A stretch of DNA of 64,000 nt. It comes from VRUE01 sp963702955. Lineage in GTDB: Bacteria > Actinomycetota > Thermoleophilia > Solirubrobacterales > 70-9. Below the pieces are notes generated by a model. That model had not been told where the DNA came from and did not search any database. It saw nothing but the letters and a program-made list of their open reading frames with translations. Where the stretch lies: positions 1,054,001 to 1,118,000 of the forward strand of contig OY969774.1 in assembly GCA_963702955.1 (NCBI GenBank), written 5' to 3'. This document shows positions 30,628-39,847 of the stretch, piece by piece. Position 1 is the first letter of the stretch. The number at the start of each line of letters is the position of its first letter. The position numbers and the translations under genes were made by a program.

Positions 30628-33600
30628 TAGCGGGCCCTCCCGTGGCGGTGCTTGCCGGGCTTTTGGTCGCGATGGCGGCTCACGCAGCGCACCTCGCCGC
30701 GGCGCTTGACCTTGCGCTTGCCCTGCGGGCAGGAGCGCCGCTTGGGCGGTCGGCCTTGCAGGTTGCCGTCGCCGGACAGGGCCGCGGTCGGCGGCGTGGC
30801 GGCTGCGGGGGCGGCGGCGGGGGACTGGCAGGCTTCGCCGAGGCATTCGGCGGGGACTTCGCGCTTCGCGGGGACGCCGCCTACGCGGACGTCGTAGATG
30901 TCGTAGTCGGGGTCTTCGTCGAGGGCCGAGAGGCGCGAGGCGGTGATGATGAAGACGTCTTCGCCGGTGGCCGAGGAGTCGATCACCGCCGATTCGCGCT
31001 CAGAGGTGCCCGAGGAGAGCAGGGCGACGCAGCCCCCGCCTTCTGCCTGGGCGAGCGCCGGGCCGGCGGCGGCGGAGCTGCAGCTCCCCGCCCCCCAGGG
31101 CTCGTACTCATAGGCGTCGGCGGTGCCGTTGGAGTCGGCGGGGACGAGCGAGTCGAAGGCGTTGAACAGGACGCGGCCGTTATCGAGCATCGCGCGGGGG
31201 TGGTAGAAGGCGCTCACACCGGCTTCGACGGCCTCGGGGTCGGGCAGCGTCGCCGCCACCCGGCGGCTCGTCCAGATGCCCTGCCAGTCGCTGGGCAGCT
31301 GGTAGCCGTTGGCCCCCACGACCCCGTGCGGGCGCGCGCCCGAGGGGGCGCAGGAGACGCAGGCGAGCGAGTCGCTCGCCGCGTCGTAGCGGAAGGCCTC
31401 CTCGTCGGGCCGGCCGCTTTTGGCGTCGCGGCTGTCATAGCCGGTCAGCGGCAGCTGGGACATGAAGGCCAGGTAGCGGCCCGAGGGGGAGCCGGCGGCG
31501 ACGAGCTGGGCGGTGGTCTGGCCAGGCCCCCCTCCCGCCCAGTCGGGCCAGTCGGCCCCCGAGAGCACTGCGACGAGGTCGGTGCTCCACGAACCGCCTG
31601 CGCCGCGGTGGGCGTGGTAGAGGTTGCAGCGCTGCTCAGCGCTCGGGGTCGGCGGCGCGCAGTCCCCGCTTACCGCGCCGGGGGCGAGCTTGCCGTCGGC
31701 GACGAAGTAGAGGTCTTCGCCCGCTTCGCCGAGCGCGCTGACCATGCCCTGCACGCCGGCAGATTCGCGCGCCTCGGTTTCGGGCGTCAGATCCTGCAGG
31801 AGGCATTCGTCTTCGCCGCCGGATTCGACCAGTTCGCATTCGTAGAGGTCCGCGCCCGCTTCGCCCGCGTCGGGGGTCAGGTGGCGGCTGTCGGTGAAGA
31901 AGGCGCGGGTTCCGTCAGCCGAGGCGCCCTGGAAGATGGGCCTGTCGGCGCCGCCGAAGGACAGCGGCTCGGGGACGTCGAGGCGGACGGTTTCCTCCTT
32001 GGCCGTGTCGCGCAGGTAGAGCTCCGTAGGCGGGGCGTTTTCCGGGCGCTCCCAGTAGACGTAGCGGCCGTCTTCGGACACCGCTCCGCGAACTGAGCCG
32101 TCGATCGAGCTGTCGTGGCCGGACGAGCCGAGCGTCGGCGACACTGCCACTTCGCCGCCTTCGTCAGCCGGCAGGCGGCTGACCAGCTGAAGCGACCCGT
32201 CGGCCGCCGACCACTCATAGAGGGCGTGGAGCCCGCCTTCGGCGTCGCAGGTCAGCGCCAATCCCGGGCTTGCGGCGGGCTTGACGATCACGTGCCGCAG
32301 GTCGGGCGAGGCGCCGACGACGCTGATCGGCGAATGGAGGCGGGTCAGCTGTTCTTCGGCTTCTTTGCCGCCGAATTCGGTGCCGGGGCAGACGTTCGCG
32401 TAGGGAGTCTTGCCGGTCAGGAGCGGCCGCCAGCGGACGGGGTCGGCGAGGTTCTCGCGCAGGTAGGGGCTCCATTCCGATGCTTCTTCTGAGAGCGGGC
32501 CGGGCTGCTTGACCCGCAGCCCGCGCGGCTCCAGCGCCGCGCGCGCGAGGTCGGAGCTGAAGAGCTTGTATTCGGAGCTGATGTCGATCGGCTGGGCGGT
32601 TTCGTGCGGCGGCTCGATGTCCTGCGAGGTCCAGCCCCCTGCCCCGCGGCGCGCCAGCGACTGGGCCGGCTCGGGGAAGCGGTCACCGGCGGCTGCCGAG
32701 ACCGGGCCGACGCTGATGAAGGAGAAGGCCGAGCCGTCGGCGGCTGCGGGGGAGAGGCCGAGCCAGGGCGGCACGATCCTCCCGCCGCCCTTGTGCAGCG
32801 GGCTCACCTGTTCGGGGGCGCGGTCGTCGGGCAGTTCGAAGCCGAGCGCTCCGAGCGCGGTGAGGACTACCTGGTCGGGGCCTTCGACCAGGTAGGGCAA
32901 CCCGTCGCGCACGTCTTTGGCGACGAAGCGGTAGTGGTAGAGGGTGTCGGGAGAGAGGCCGGTCACCTGGGCGGCGACGGGGACGGCGCCGAAGCCCGCT
33001 TCGATCGGCTGGAATTCGGTGGCCTTGCCGTAGGCATCGCTCGTCCCGTATTCGAGCCGCCATTCGGCGGGCTCCCCGAACGGGTCGAGTTCTGCCTCGA
33101 AGAGGGCCGAGGCGGCGGCGACCTGCTCGGTCCACTGGGCTTCGATCCCGACGGCCTTGGGCGTGGCGAAGGAGGCTTCGGCTTCGTTTTGGCCCTTTTC
33201 GTTTTCGGCCAGCAGGCGGAAGCGGTACTCGGTGCCGGGGATCAGGTGGTCGAGCGCCGCGCTCACCGCTTCGTTTTCGAAGCCGCTGCCCGGCAGCGTT
33301 TCTTCGTCGGTCTCTTCCGTCGCCGGTCCTTCGAAGCTGTCTCCCTGCTGTTCGTAGGCGGCCCGGGTCAGGTACTGGAAGCGGTAGGCGGTGGCGTGGC
33401 CCTCGGGGTTGAGGGTGGCTTTCAGGGTCGCGGTGGTCGGCAGCAGGTCGCCGGCGCTCGGTTCTTCGGGCAGCGGGCCCGGTTCGGGCAGGGCGAAGCG
33501 CTGCACGGCGCTTTCGGGGCCCGAGGCGCTGCTCGCCGCGTAGAGGACATGGGCGGTCTCGTCGAGCGCCAGCGGAGTGCCGCCGGGGTGGCCTGCGCCA

Positions 33601-34643
33601 CCCGCTCCCGGGCGGCCGATCACCTGGCCGGCGCCGAACTGGGAGAACAGTTCGCCGCTCGGGTCGTAGGCCTTGAAGCGGTAGGGGCTTTGCTTGTCGC
33701 CCAGGTAGACGTCGCCGGCCGAGTCGAGGACGAGCGCTTCGGGTTCACCGGTCAGGTCGAGCGGGCTGCCCACTTCGCTCAGCGTCTGCAGGGGCGGGCT
33801 GCCCGAGAGGGCATAGCGGCGCACGCCCGCGAGCGACTGGCTCTTCATCCACAGCTCGCCGCTCACAAGGGGGTCGATCGCGATGCCCTTGACGATCCCG
33901 CCGCCACCGGGGACTTTCGCTTCAGAGACGAAGCCGCCTTCGGAGTCGAACTCGAGCACGCGGCCGTCGTCGCCGACCCAGAGGTTGCCCGAGGAATCGA
34001 CGGTCACCGACGTCGGGGGGCCGAAGTATTCCCCCGCCCCGGTGCCGCTCCCCCCCGCCCCGCAGGTGTCGGGCTGTGCCTGCTGGAGGTATTCGGCCTT
34101 GCAGATGTTGCCGGGGTGGGCGGGGACGCCGCCGCCCTGGTCGACGCCCTTGCCGATCATGAAGAGGAGTTCGCCGTTGGCGGTGAACTTGGTGATGCGG
34201 TGCCTCCTGGGATCGGCGACGTAGAGGTCGTGGCTCGATTGGTCAACCGCGATCCCTTCGGGGTCAACGTAGCCCGGCCCGGGGCTCGTGAGCGAACTGG
34301 CCGGGAAGCACTTGATCGTCGGCGGGCTGGCCTGCGGGCCGCAGGTCTGCAGCGTCGCCGAGTGGTTGTCGGCGACGCCGGGAGCCCAGGCCTCCAGGAA
34401 GTTGCCTTCGGAGTCGAATTTGTCGATGCGGGCGTTGTTATCGTCTCCGACGTAGAGGTCGCCGTTGGAGTGGTCAACGGCGGTGCCGACCGGTCTGTCA
34501 ACCTTGCCGGCGCCCGAGCCGTAAGGGGCGACCGTGAGCGGTGCGGCTTGGGCTGAAGCGGCGGCGAGGAGCAAGACGAGGGCGGCGAGCGGCGCCGCGG
34601 CGATGGCGCTGCTTCTGAGGCTGTGTCGTGCGCTGCGTCCCAT
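30627..34643 (-). CDS. Giant secreted NHL / beta-propeller protein with fibronectin-like domains
   Basis: 1,338 residues, ATG 34643 with an AGGAAGGGA ribosome site. After a signal peptide (~1-33) come NHL-type propeller repeats (DRPVGTAVDHSNGDLYVGDD, YVDPEGIAVDQSSHDLYVAD) to ~residue 370. Fibronectin III-like domains follow (TATLKATLNPEGHATAYRFQ, HYRFVAKDVRDG) at ~390-600. A second TolB/WD40-like propeller region (SEDGRYVYWERP, PSGRYLAFMS) runs to ~1,230. A basic Lys/Arg tail ends it (KPGKHRHGRAR). It is coupled to the next giant gene (TAATG). Propellers bind proteins or glycans, so adhesion or extracellular scaffolding is likely but unproven. Confidence 0.75.
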   Translation of the reverse strand: MGRSARHSLRSSAIAAAPLAALVLLLAAASAQAAPLTVAPYGSGAGKVDRPVGTAVDHSNGDLYVGDDNNARIDKFDSEGNFLEAWAPGVADNHSATLQTCGPQASPPTIKCFPASSLTSPGPGYVDPEGIAVDQSSHDLYVADPRRHRITKFTANGELLFMIGKGVDQGGGVPAHPGNICKAEYLQQAQPDTCGAGGSGTGAGEYFGPPTSVTVDSSGNLWVGDDGRVLEFDSEGGFVSEAKVPGGGGIVKGIAIDPLVSGELWMKSQSLAGVRRYALSGSPPLQTLSEVGSPLDLTGEPEALVLDSAGDVYLGDKQSPYRFKAYDPSGELFSQFGAGQVIGRPGAGGAGHPGGTPLALDETAHVLYAASSASGPESAVQRFALPEPGPLPEEPSAGDLLPTTATLKATLNPEGHATAYRFQYLTRAAYEQQGDSFEGPATEETDEETLPGSGFENEAVSAALDHLIPGTEYRFRLLAENEKGQNEAEASFATPKAVGIEAQWTEQVAAASALFEAELDPFGEPAEWRLEYGTSDAYGKATEFQPIEAGFGAVPVAAQVTGLSPDTLYHYRFVAKDVRDGLPYLVEGPDQVVLTALGALGFELPDDRAPEQVSPLHKGGGRIVPPWLGLSPAAADGSAFSFISVGPVSAAAGDRFPEPAQSLARRGAGGWTSQDIEPPHETAQPIDISSEYKLFSSDLARAALEPRGLRVKQPGPLSEEASEWSPYLRENLADPVRWRPLLTGKTPYANVCPGTEFGGKEAEEQLTRLHSPISVVGASPDLRHVIVKPAASPGLALTCDAEGGLHALYEWSAADGSLQLVSRLPADEGGEVAVSPTLGSSGHDSSIDGSVRGAVSEDGRYVYWERPENAPPTELYLRDTAKEETVRLDVPEPLSFGGADRPIFQGASADGTRAFFTDSRHLTPDAGEAGADLYECELVESGGEDECLLQDLTPETEARESAGVQGMVSALGEAGEDLYFVADGKLAPGAVSGDCAPPTPSAEQRCNLYHAHRGAGGSWSTDLVAVLSGADWPDWAGGGPGQTTAQLVAAGSPSGRYLAFMSQLPLTGYDSRDAKSGRPDEEAFRYDAASDSLACVSCAPSGARPHGVVGANGYQLPSDWQGIWTSRRVAATLPDPEAVEAGVSAFYHPRAMLDNGRVLFNAFDSLVPADSNGTADAYEYEPWGAGSCSSAAAGPALAQAEGGGCVALLSSGTSERESAVIDSSATGEDVFIITASRLSALDEDPDYDIYDVRVGGVPAKREVPAECLGEACQSPAAAPAAATPPTAALSGDGNLQGRPPKRRSCPQGKRKVKRRGEVRCVSRHRDQKPGKHRHGRAR

Positions 34644-34736
34644 CTCGTCCCTTCCTCTCCCTGTGTCCCTGCCTGTCCCAGTCCCTGTGTGTCCCTGCGC
34701 CCGCTCCCTCAGCGGGTCAACTTCCCCTGGCCCCTG

Positions 34737-34764
34737 CCCCGGGAGCCATGTCCGGCTCCCGGGG
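34737..34764 (-). terminator. Strong hairpin between two secreted-protein genes
   Basis: CCCCGGGAGCC-ATGTCC-GGCTCCCGGGG, a perfect 11-bp stem 42 bases after the stop of the gene ending at 34806 and before the start of the next. No T-run follows, but such stems commonly act as terminators in high-GC actinobacteria. Confidence 0.6.
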
Positions 34765-34805
34765 CCTTGGCCTTGCTTCAGGTGTCCTTCAGTCGGTCGG
34801 GCCTC

Positions 34806-36005
34806 CTATTTGAATTCGGCCGAGACCGTCTTGACGGCGTCGATCGGCGCCTTGCAGGGCGTGGTCGTGCCGATGCAGTTGCCGGCACTGCCGCCTTCGA
34901 CCGTCCAGCCGTTGAACGAGTAGCCCGCCGAGGCGGTGGCGGTCAGTTCGACTTCGTCGCCTTCATAGAAGGCCTCTTTGGTCGTCGTGCAGCCGGTGCC
35001 GCAGCTGAGGCTCGACTTGACGAGGCCTTTGACGAGCAGCGATTTGCCCGTGACTTTGCCTTTGAAGGCGCCGAGGCCGGTCAGGTTGAGGGTCACGACT
35101 TTGGTCGGCTTCGGTTCGAACTTCACTTTGACCGAGCTGTCGGCTTCGATCGTGAATTCGCAGGCGGCTTCCCCGCCGGGGCAGTTGCCGATCGCCGAGC
35201 CGGTTTCGCTTTCGACCACGGCGGCTTTAGAGCCTTTCGCCGGGATAGCTTTGACCTTGACGAGTTTGCCGCTTTGGATCGCCGAGCCGGCGGTCGAGCA
35301 GCTTTCGTCGCAGCTGATCCCGGTCGAGGTCACCTTGCCGTAGCCCGAGCCTGCCTTTTCGACCGTGAAGGTCTTGGTCGGGATGAAGTAGGCGATGACT
35401 TTGGTCGATGAAGTGACCGCGGTGATTTCGCATTTGAGTCCGACCGCGGTCGTGCAGCCTTTCCATTTGGAGAAGGCATAGCCCGCCGCCGGGGAGGCGG
35501 TGAGGGTCTCGGGGCCGGTGTATTCCTTCGAGCAGGAGCTCTGGGAGGGGAAGCAGTTCATCCCCGAGTTGACGCCGACGACGGTGCCTTCGCCGCCTGA
35601 CTTTTCGACCGTGAAGGCCTTGTTGAAGGTGGCGTGGATCGTGGCTTCGCTTTCAAAGAAGGCGGTGCAGAATTCGCTGTTCGGTTCTTCGCAGCCGAAC
35701 GAGAAAGACGCTCCTTCGGTCGTCCAGCCGGCGAAGGCGGAGCCGGAGGCGGGAGCCTCTTCCACCGCCAAAGTCGGCCCGAATCCAGACACTTGGGCTT
35801 CGGTGTCGCAAACGCCGGTCGCGGGGCCCGGGGATGCGTAGGTGCAGTTGACGGGGGGCGAGCCCGGGTATTCCCCGGTGCCGACGACCGTGCCCGCGCC
35901 CGTGCCTGAGATGACGACGTGCGCGTTGTTCGCGGCGCTCGCGGCGGCGACGGGGACGAGCAGCAAGGCCCCCAGCGCGGCGAGCAGGATGGTCAGACGT
36001 TTCAC
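34806..36005 (-). CDS. Secreted InlB-type repeat protein
   Basis: 399 residues from GTG 36005, with an AGGGAG site. Signal peptide: KRLTILLAALGALLLVPVAA. Mature repeats alternate strand-rich units with cysteine pairs (VNCTYASPG, GVCDTEAQ, CTTTKEAFYEGDEVELTATA, YSFNGWTVEGG), the Divergent-InlB-B-repeat pattern. The first ~110 residues are clearly paralogous to the N-terminus of the PASTA protein at 22825-26106, but it lacks a PASTA domain and tail. The gene has a ~250-base leader with a strong hairpin next to its ribosome site. Probably extracellular; function unknown. Confidence 0.75.
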   Translation of the reverse strand: MKRLTILLAALGALLLVPVAAASAANNAHVVISGTGAGTVVGTGEYPGSPPVNCTYASPGPATGVCDTEAQVSGFGPTLAVEEAPASGSAFAGWTTEGASFSFGCEEPNSEFCTAFFESEATIHATFNKAFTVEKSGGEGTVVGVNSGMNCFPSQSSCSKEYTGPETLTASPAAGYAFSKWKGCTTAVGLKCEITAVTSSTKVIAYFIPTKTFTVEKAGSGYGKVTSTGISCDESCSTAGSAIQSGKLVKVKAIPAKGSKAAVVESETGSAIGNCPGGEAACEFTIEADSSVKVKFEPKPTKVVTLNLTGLGAFKGKVTGKSLLVKGLVKSSLSCGTGCTTTKEAFYEGDEVELTATASAGYSFNGWTVEGGSAGNCIGTTTPCKAPIDAVKTVSAEFK

Positions 36006-36029
36006 GTGTTATCTCCCTTGTGTAGTAAC

Positions 36030-36054
36030 GCCCGCCGGGGTTGTCCCGGCGGGC
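36030..36054 (-). promoter_or_regulatory. Perfect 10-bp hairpin in the leader of a secreted-protein gene
   Basis: GCCCGCCGGG-GTTGT-CCCGGCGGGC, about 15 bases upstream of the AGGGAG ribosome site for the gene starting at 36005. It could act as an mRNA stabiliser, a translation control element or an attenuator; there is no T-run. Confidence 0.45.
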
Positions 36055-36258
36055 CGAATCGATCTGTCAATGAGGCCGACGGGAACCCAATTCCCGGCGG
36101 GTGCTGCGGTGTGAGAAGAAGGCTCATGGCCCGATCGGGGCGCTTTGGTCACGTTGATCTCTCCGTTGTCCCTTGGGCCCTTCCCGGGGCCGGGTCCCTG
36201 TGGTGCTTCCCTGCCCGGTCTGCGGGCGACAGCAGTTTCAGAAACGCTGTCTGGAGGA

Positions 36259-36288
36259 ACCGTACACGGTTACCTTTATATCTGTCAA
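36259..36288 (-). promoter_or_regulatory. Candidate sigma-70-type promoter
   Basis: On the minus strand TTGACA (36288-36283), an 18-base spacer, and TACGGT (36264-36259), which fits the actinobacterial TAnnnT -10. Transcription would begin ~250 bases before the GTG at 36005 and after the terminator of the cta operon. Confidence 0.45.
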
Positions 36289-36383
36289 GGAGAGAGTTTC
36301 TGAGATAAAGGAGTCTGTTGCCGCAGGGCTAAAATCCCTGCAAACAGCGGTACTCAATGAGTACGAGATGCAAACGGCACGAG

Positions 36384-36403
36384 GATCCGGAGTCCTCCGG
36401 ATC
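36384..36403 (-). terminator. Terminator hairpin after the cytochrome oxidase operon
   Basis: GATCCGGAG-TC-CTCCGGATC, a perfect inverted repeat starting ~24 bases after the ctaE stop. Its position between the cta operon and the next promoter supports a terminator role. Confidence 0.55.
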
Positions 36404-36426
36404 GCTGAGGATCGGAGCGGCCGGTT

Positions 36427-37053
36427 CTAGAGGATGTAGACGGCGGTGTAGACGATCAGCCACATGATGTCTACGAAGTGCCAGTAGATGCCGGGGATCT
36501 CGACCCCGAGGTGGTCCTTCGCCTCGGGGCCGAAGTGGCCGCGGAAGGCGCGGATCGTGGCGAAGCTGAGCAGCATCAGGCCGACGAAGACGTGGGCGCC
36601 GTGGAGGCCGGTGAGACCGTAGAAGATCGAGCCGAAGGCGAGGTCGCGGGCGCTGAAGCCGATGTGGACGTACTCGTTGATCTGGATGAAGAGGAAGGTC
36701 GCGCCGAGCATCCAGGTGAGGACGAGGCCGAGCTTGAGTCCTTTGCGGTTGCCGCGGCGGATCGACTCCAGCGCGTAGTGGATCGTGAAGCTGGAGGAGA
36801 CGAGGATCGCCGTGTTGACGCCGGCGACGGCGACCGGCAGCTTGTAGGGCGCCGGCGGCCAGACCGGCGGGTGGACGACGACGCGGAGGAAGAAGTAGGA
36901 GGCGAAGAAGGCGCCGAACAGCATCACCTCGGAGACGATGAACAGCAGGATGCCGAGCGTCTGGCGATCGATCCGCGAGCTCTGGTTGGCCTCGGGCGGG
37001 CCGTGGTGCTCCTCGTGGCCGCCGTGGTCGAGGGCGACGGTGGCGCTCTCCAT
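36427..37053 (-). CDS. ctaE: Cytochrome c oxidase subunit III
   Basis: Membrane protein of 208 residues with about five helices, the short form of subunit III. Conserved stretches include LGILLFIVSEVMLFGAFFAS, YFFLRV, FIQINEYVHIGF, FYGLTGLHGAHVFVGLMLL and the C-terminal GIYWHFVDIMWLIVYTAVYI. It stabilises subunit I and supports proton uptake in aa3 oxidases. It is the last gene of the cta operon, one base after the Usp stop, and is followed by a hairpin terminator. It belongs with ctaC/ctaD here; the oxidase-like operon at 2982 has no subunit III. Confidence 0.95.
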   Translation of the reverse strand: MESATVALDHGGHEEHHGPPEANQSSRIDRQTLGILLFIVSEVMLFGAFFASYFFLRVVVHPPVWPPAPYKLPVAVAGVNTAILVSSSFTIHYALESIRRGNRKGLKLGLVLTWMLGATFLFIQINEYVHIGFSARDLAFGSIFYGLTGLHGAHVFVGLMLLSFATIRAFRGHFGPEAKDHLGVEIPGIYWHFVDIMWLIVYTAVYIL

Positions 37054-37054
37054 C

Positions 37055-37933
37055 CTAGTGTGCCTCCCCCCCGGCGACGGCGGCGGCGACGGCCTCGGCC
37101 GGGCGACCGACCTCGATGTGCTCGACCGGCTTGTCGGTGATCTCGCGGGTGCGGCCGATCAGGTCCTCGTCGAGCCAGCGCGACCGCTCGCCGGCGAAGG
37201 TCGAGATCAGCACCTCGTCGACGCTGTAGTGGGCGATCGCGTTCTTGACCGCGTGGAAGGGGTCGGGGCTCATCGGCTGGCCGGTCGCGTCAACGTCGGC
37301 CCGGTAGAGCTCGGCCAGGGTCGAGGCGAGGTCGCGGACGATCTCGGCCTCGCCGACGTCCTCGCTGCGCGGGCAGACGATCGTGTAGCGGTGGGGGTGG
37401 CCGGCGGCGCGCTGCTTCAACCTGGCGACCAGGTCCGGCGCGGCGACCGTCTGCGTGGCGACGACCAGCGTGTGGCTCTTCTCCCAACTGATCGAGTCGT
37501 CGGCGACCCGCACCGGGATGTGGGTGACGGCGACTTCGGGCTCGAAGCGATCCCGGGCCCACTCGACCAGGTCCTTGCGGGTGATCCCGAAGCGGGACTC
37601 ATACAGGCAGGAGAGCAGCACCTCGCCCGGCTCGTGGGCGCGGACCGCGTCGTCGAGGGCCAGCGCCGGGTCGGGGTCCATCACCTCGCCGACCGACTCG
37701 ACCCCGTACTCGGAGAGGACCGACATCGTCACCTCGACCCGGGCACGGGCAGCCTCGCGCAGCTCGCCGGAGTCGATCAGCTGGCCGACCGCGGGCTGGT
37801 TCTGCGGCGCGGCGACGGCGACGAACGGGACCTTCTCGGCCCGCTCGGAGACCGCCTGCAGCAGCTTGCGCCCGCCGGCGACCTCGTTGAGGAAGACCAG
37901 CAGCGGACGGCTCTCTCCCCCGTCTCCGCTCAC
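37055..37933 (-). CDS. Tandem universal-stress-protein-like protein inside the oxidase operon
   Basis: 292 residues from GTG 37933, overlapping the ctaD stop by 4 bases. Two alpha/beta domains are apparent: RPLLVFLNEVAGGRKLLQAV at the start and KSHTLVVATQTVAAPDLVAR near residue 150. Each ends in a Usp-like segment, the second as AIAHYSVDEVLISTFAGERS. The ATP-binding G-x2-G-x9-G(S/T) motif is not clearly kept. The position between ctaD and ctaE, with tight coupling at both ends, suggests a role tied to respiration or energy status. The Usp label is by fold pattern and is moderately certain. Confidence 0.65.
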   Translation of the reverse strand: MSGDGGESRPLLVFLNEVAGGRKLLQAVSERAEKVPFVAVAAPQNQPAVGQLIDSGELREAARARVEVTMSVLSEYGVESVGEVMDPDPALALDDAVRAHEPGEVLLSCLYESRFGITRKDLVEWARDRFEPEVAVTHIPVRVADDSISWEKSHTLVVATQTVAAPDLVARLKQRAAGHPHRYTIVCPRSEDVGEAEIVRDLASTLAELYRADVDATGQPMSPDPFHAVKNAIAHYSVDEVLISTFAGERSRWLDEDLIGRTREITDKPVEHIEVGRPAEAVAAAVAGGEAH

Positions 37934-39834
37934 GTCGTCCCCGCCACGGTCGGCTCCGGCTGTCGCACCTCGGCCCCTTCGCCGGCCATGATCGCGTGGC
38001 GGGCCCCCGGCACGCCGTACTCGTAGGGGCCGCCGACGACCCGCGGGATCTCGTCGAAGTTGAAGATCGGCGGCGGCGAGGAGACCTGCCACTCGATCGA
38101 GTTCGCCCGCCAGGGGTTGGCGACGGCGCGCGGCCCGAAGCGCCAGCTGACGATCATGTTGTAGAGGAAGACGAGCTGGATCGCGCCGAGCATGAAGGCG
38201 AAGCAGCTGATCAGCAGGTTCCAGTTGCCGAACTGGGCGGCGTAGTCGGCGACGCGGCGCGGCATCCCGTCCATGCCGATCCAGTGCATCGGCAGGAAGG
38301 TCCCCCAGGTGCCGATCAGGGTGCCCCAGAAGTGGACCCGGCCGAGCTTCTCGTCGTACATCCGCCCGGTGATCTTCGGGAACCAGTGGTAGATGCCGGC
38401 GAAGATCGTGAAGACCGAGCCGCCGAAGAGGACGAAGTGGATGTGGGCGACGATGAAGTAGGTGTCGGAGACGTGGATGTCGATCGGCACCATGCCCAGC
38501 ATGACGCCGCTGATGCCGCCGATCGTGAAGGTGACGATGAAGGCGAGCGCGAACAGCATCGAGGTCGAGTAGGTGTGGATCTTGCCGAAGTAGAGCGTCC
38601 CCAGCCAGGAGAAGATCTTGATCCCGGTCGGCACCGCGATCAGCAGCGTGGTGATCATCATCGGCACCCGCAGCCAGCTGAACATGCCGGCGACGAACAT
38701 GTGGTGGGCCCAGACCGAGTAGCTGAGGACGACGATCCCGATCAGCGCCAGCGCCATCAGCCGGTAGCCGAAGATCGGCTTGCGGGCATGGGTCGAGATG
38801 ACCTCGGAGATGATCCCGAAGCCGGGCAGCATCATTATGTAGACGGCTGGGTGCGAGTAGAACCAGAAGATGTGCTGGTAGCTGATCACGTCGCCGCCGC
38901 CGGCGAACTGGAAGAAGTTGGTGTGGAGGATGCGGTCGAAGAGGACCATGAACTGGGCGCCGGCGATGAACGGCGTCGCGGCGACGACCAGCAGCGAGGT
39001 CGAGAGGTTGGCCCAGACCAGCAGCGGCATCCGCCAGAAGGTCATCCCGGGCGCACGCATGGTGATGATCGTGACCAGGAAGTTGAGCGCCGTGGCGATC
39101 GAGGAGGCGCCGGCGAACTGGACGCCGAGGTTGAAGAACGACTGCCCGAGCGGCGCCCCGGTGGAGAGCGGCGCGTAGCCGGTCCAGCCGGCGTCGAAGG
39201 CGCCGCCGGGGGCGAGGAAGCTGCCGATGAACAGCAGCCCGGCGAGCGGCAGCATCCAGAAGCTGAGCGCGTTGAGGCGCGGGAAGGCCATGTCCGGGGC
39301 GCCGATCATCAGCGGCAGAACGTAGTTGGCGATCCCGGCGAAAACCGGGATCACGAAGACGAAGATCATCAGCACCGCGTGGGTCGAGAAGAGGCTGTTG
39401 TAGGTGCCGGCGTTGACGATCTGGTCGCCCGGCTGCGCCAGCTCGGCGCGGATCAGCATCGCCATCAGGCCGCCCACGAAGAAGAAGAAGAAGGTGGTGC
39501 AGATGTACTGGATGCCGATCACCTTGTGATCGGTGTTGAAGTGGAAGTAGTCCTTCCAGCTCTTGGCGCCGTGCTGGGAGTGGTCCTCGGGGATCGTCGG
39601 CATCCCGAACGCCCAGCGCAGCCAGTAGTCGAAGCAGCCGAAGCCCGCCAGGAAGCCGAGCGGGCCGGTGATCAGCGGCACGACGACGTGCGGGTAGCCG
39701 GTCTGTTCGGTCTGCCAGATCGGCAGCCCGGAGATCGCCCGCAGGGCGACGACCAGGCCGAAGCCGAAGGCGGCGCCCGCCAGCGCCCCGAGCGCCCCTC
39801 GAATCCAACCCGGTCGCTTGATCGCTGCCACCAT
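37930..39834 (-). CDS. ctaD: Cytochrome c oxidase subunit I, A2-type
   Basis: 634-residue heme-copper oxidase core that reduces O2 and pumps protons. All ligands are present: His152 (STHAVLMIF) and His466 for heme a, His464 for heme a3 (VAHIHFVLFGG), and His328, His377 and His378 for CuB, with Tyr332. The helix VI motif is WFYSHPAVYI: Tyr-Ser replaces the Glu of GHPEV, which marks the A2 subfamily. An N-terminal extension with two extra helices precedes the core. It is followed by a coupled Usp gene and ctaE, and preceded by ctaC 13 bases upstream. It is the functional counterpart to the ligand-less copy at 3677. Confidence 0.97.
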   Translation of the reverse strand: MVAAIKRPGWIRGALGALAGAAFGFGLVVALRAISGLPIWQTEQTGYPHVVVPLITGPLGFLAGFGCFDYWLRWAFGMPTIPEDHSQHGAKSWKDYFHFNTDHKVIGIQYICTTFFFFFVGGLMAMLIRAELAQPGDQIVNAGTYNSLFSTHAVLMIFVFVIPVFAGIANYVLPLMIGAPDMAFPRLNALSFWMLPLAGLLFIGSFLAPGGAFDAGWTGYAPLSTGAPLGQSFFNLGVQFAGASSIATALNFLVTIITMRAPGMTFWRMPLLVWANLSTSLLVVAATPFIAGAQFMVLFDRILHTNFFQFAGGGDVISYQHIFWFYSHPAVYIMMLPGFGIISEVISTHARKPIFGYRLMALALIGIVVLSYSVWAHHMFVAGMFSWLRVPMMITTLLIAVPTGIKIFSWLGTLYFGKIHTYSTSMLFALAFIVTFTIGGISGVMLGMVPIDIHVSDTYFIVAHIHFVLFGGSVFTIFAGIYHWFPKITGRMYDEKLGRVHFWGTLIGTWGTFLPMHWIGMDGMPRRVADYAAQFGNWNLLISCFAFMLGAIQLVFLYNMIVSWRFGPRAVANPWRANSIEWQVSSPPPIFNFDEIPRVVGGPYEYGVPGARHAIMAGEGAEVRQPEPTVAGTT

Positions 39835-39847
39835 CAGATCGCCTCCA

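Noticed and set aside
37055..39808. A 917-residue minus-strand frame spanning ctaD
   Set aside because: It is the Usp frame extended through ctaD in another frame. Only the part after GTG 37933 has protein-like composition; the rest is Arg/Pro-rich shadow sequence.
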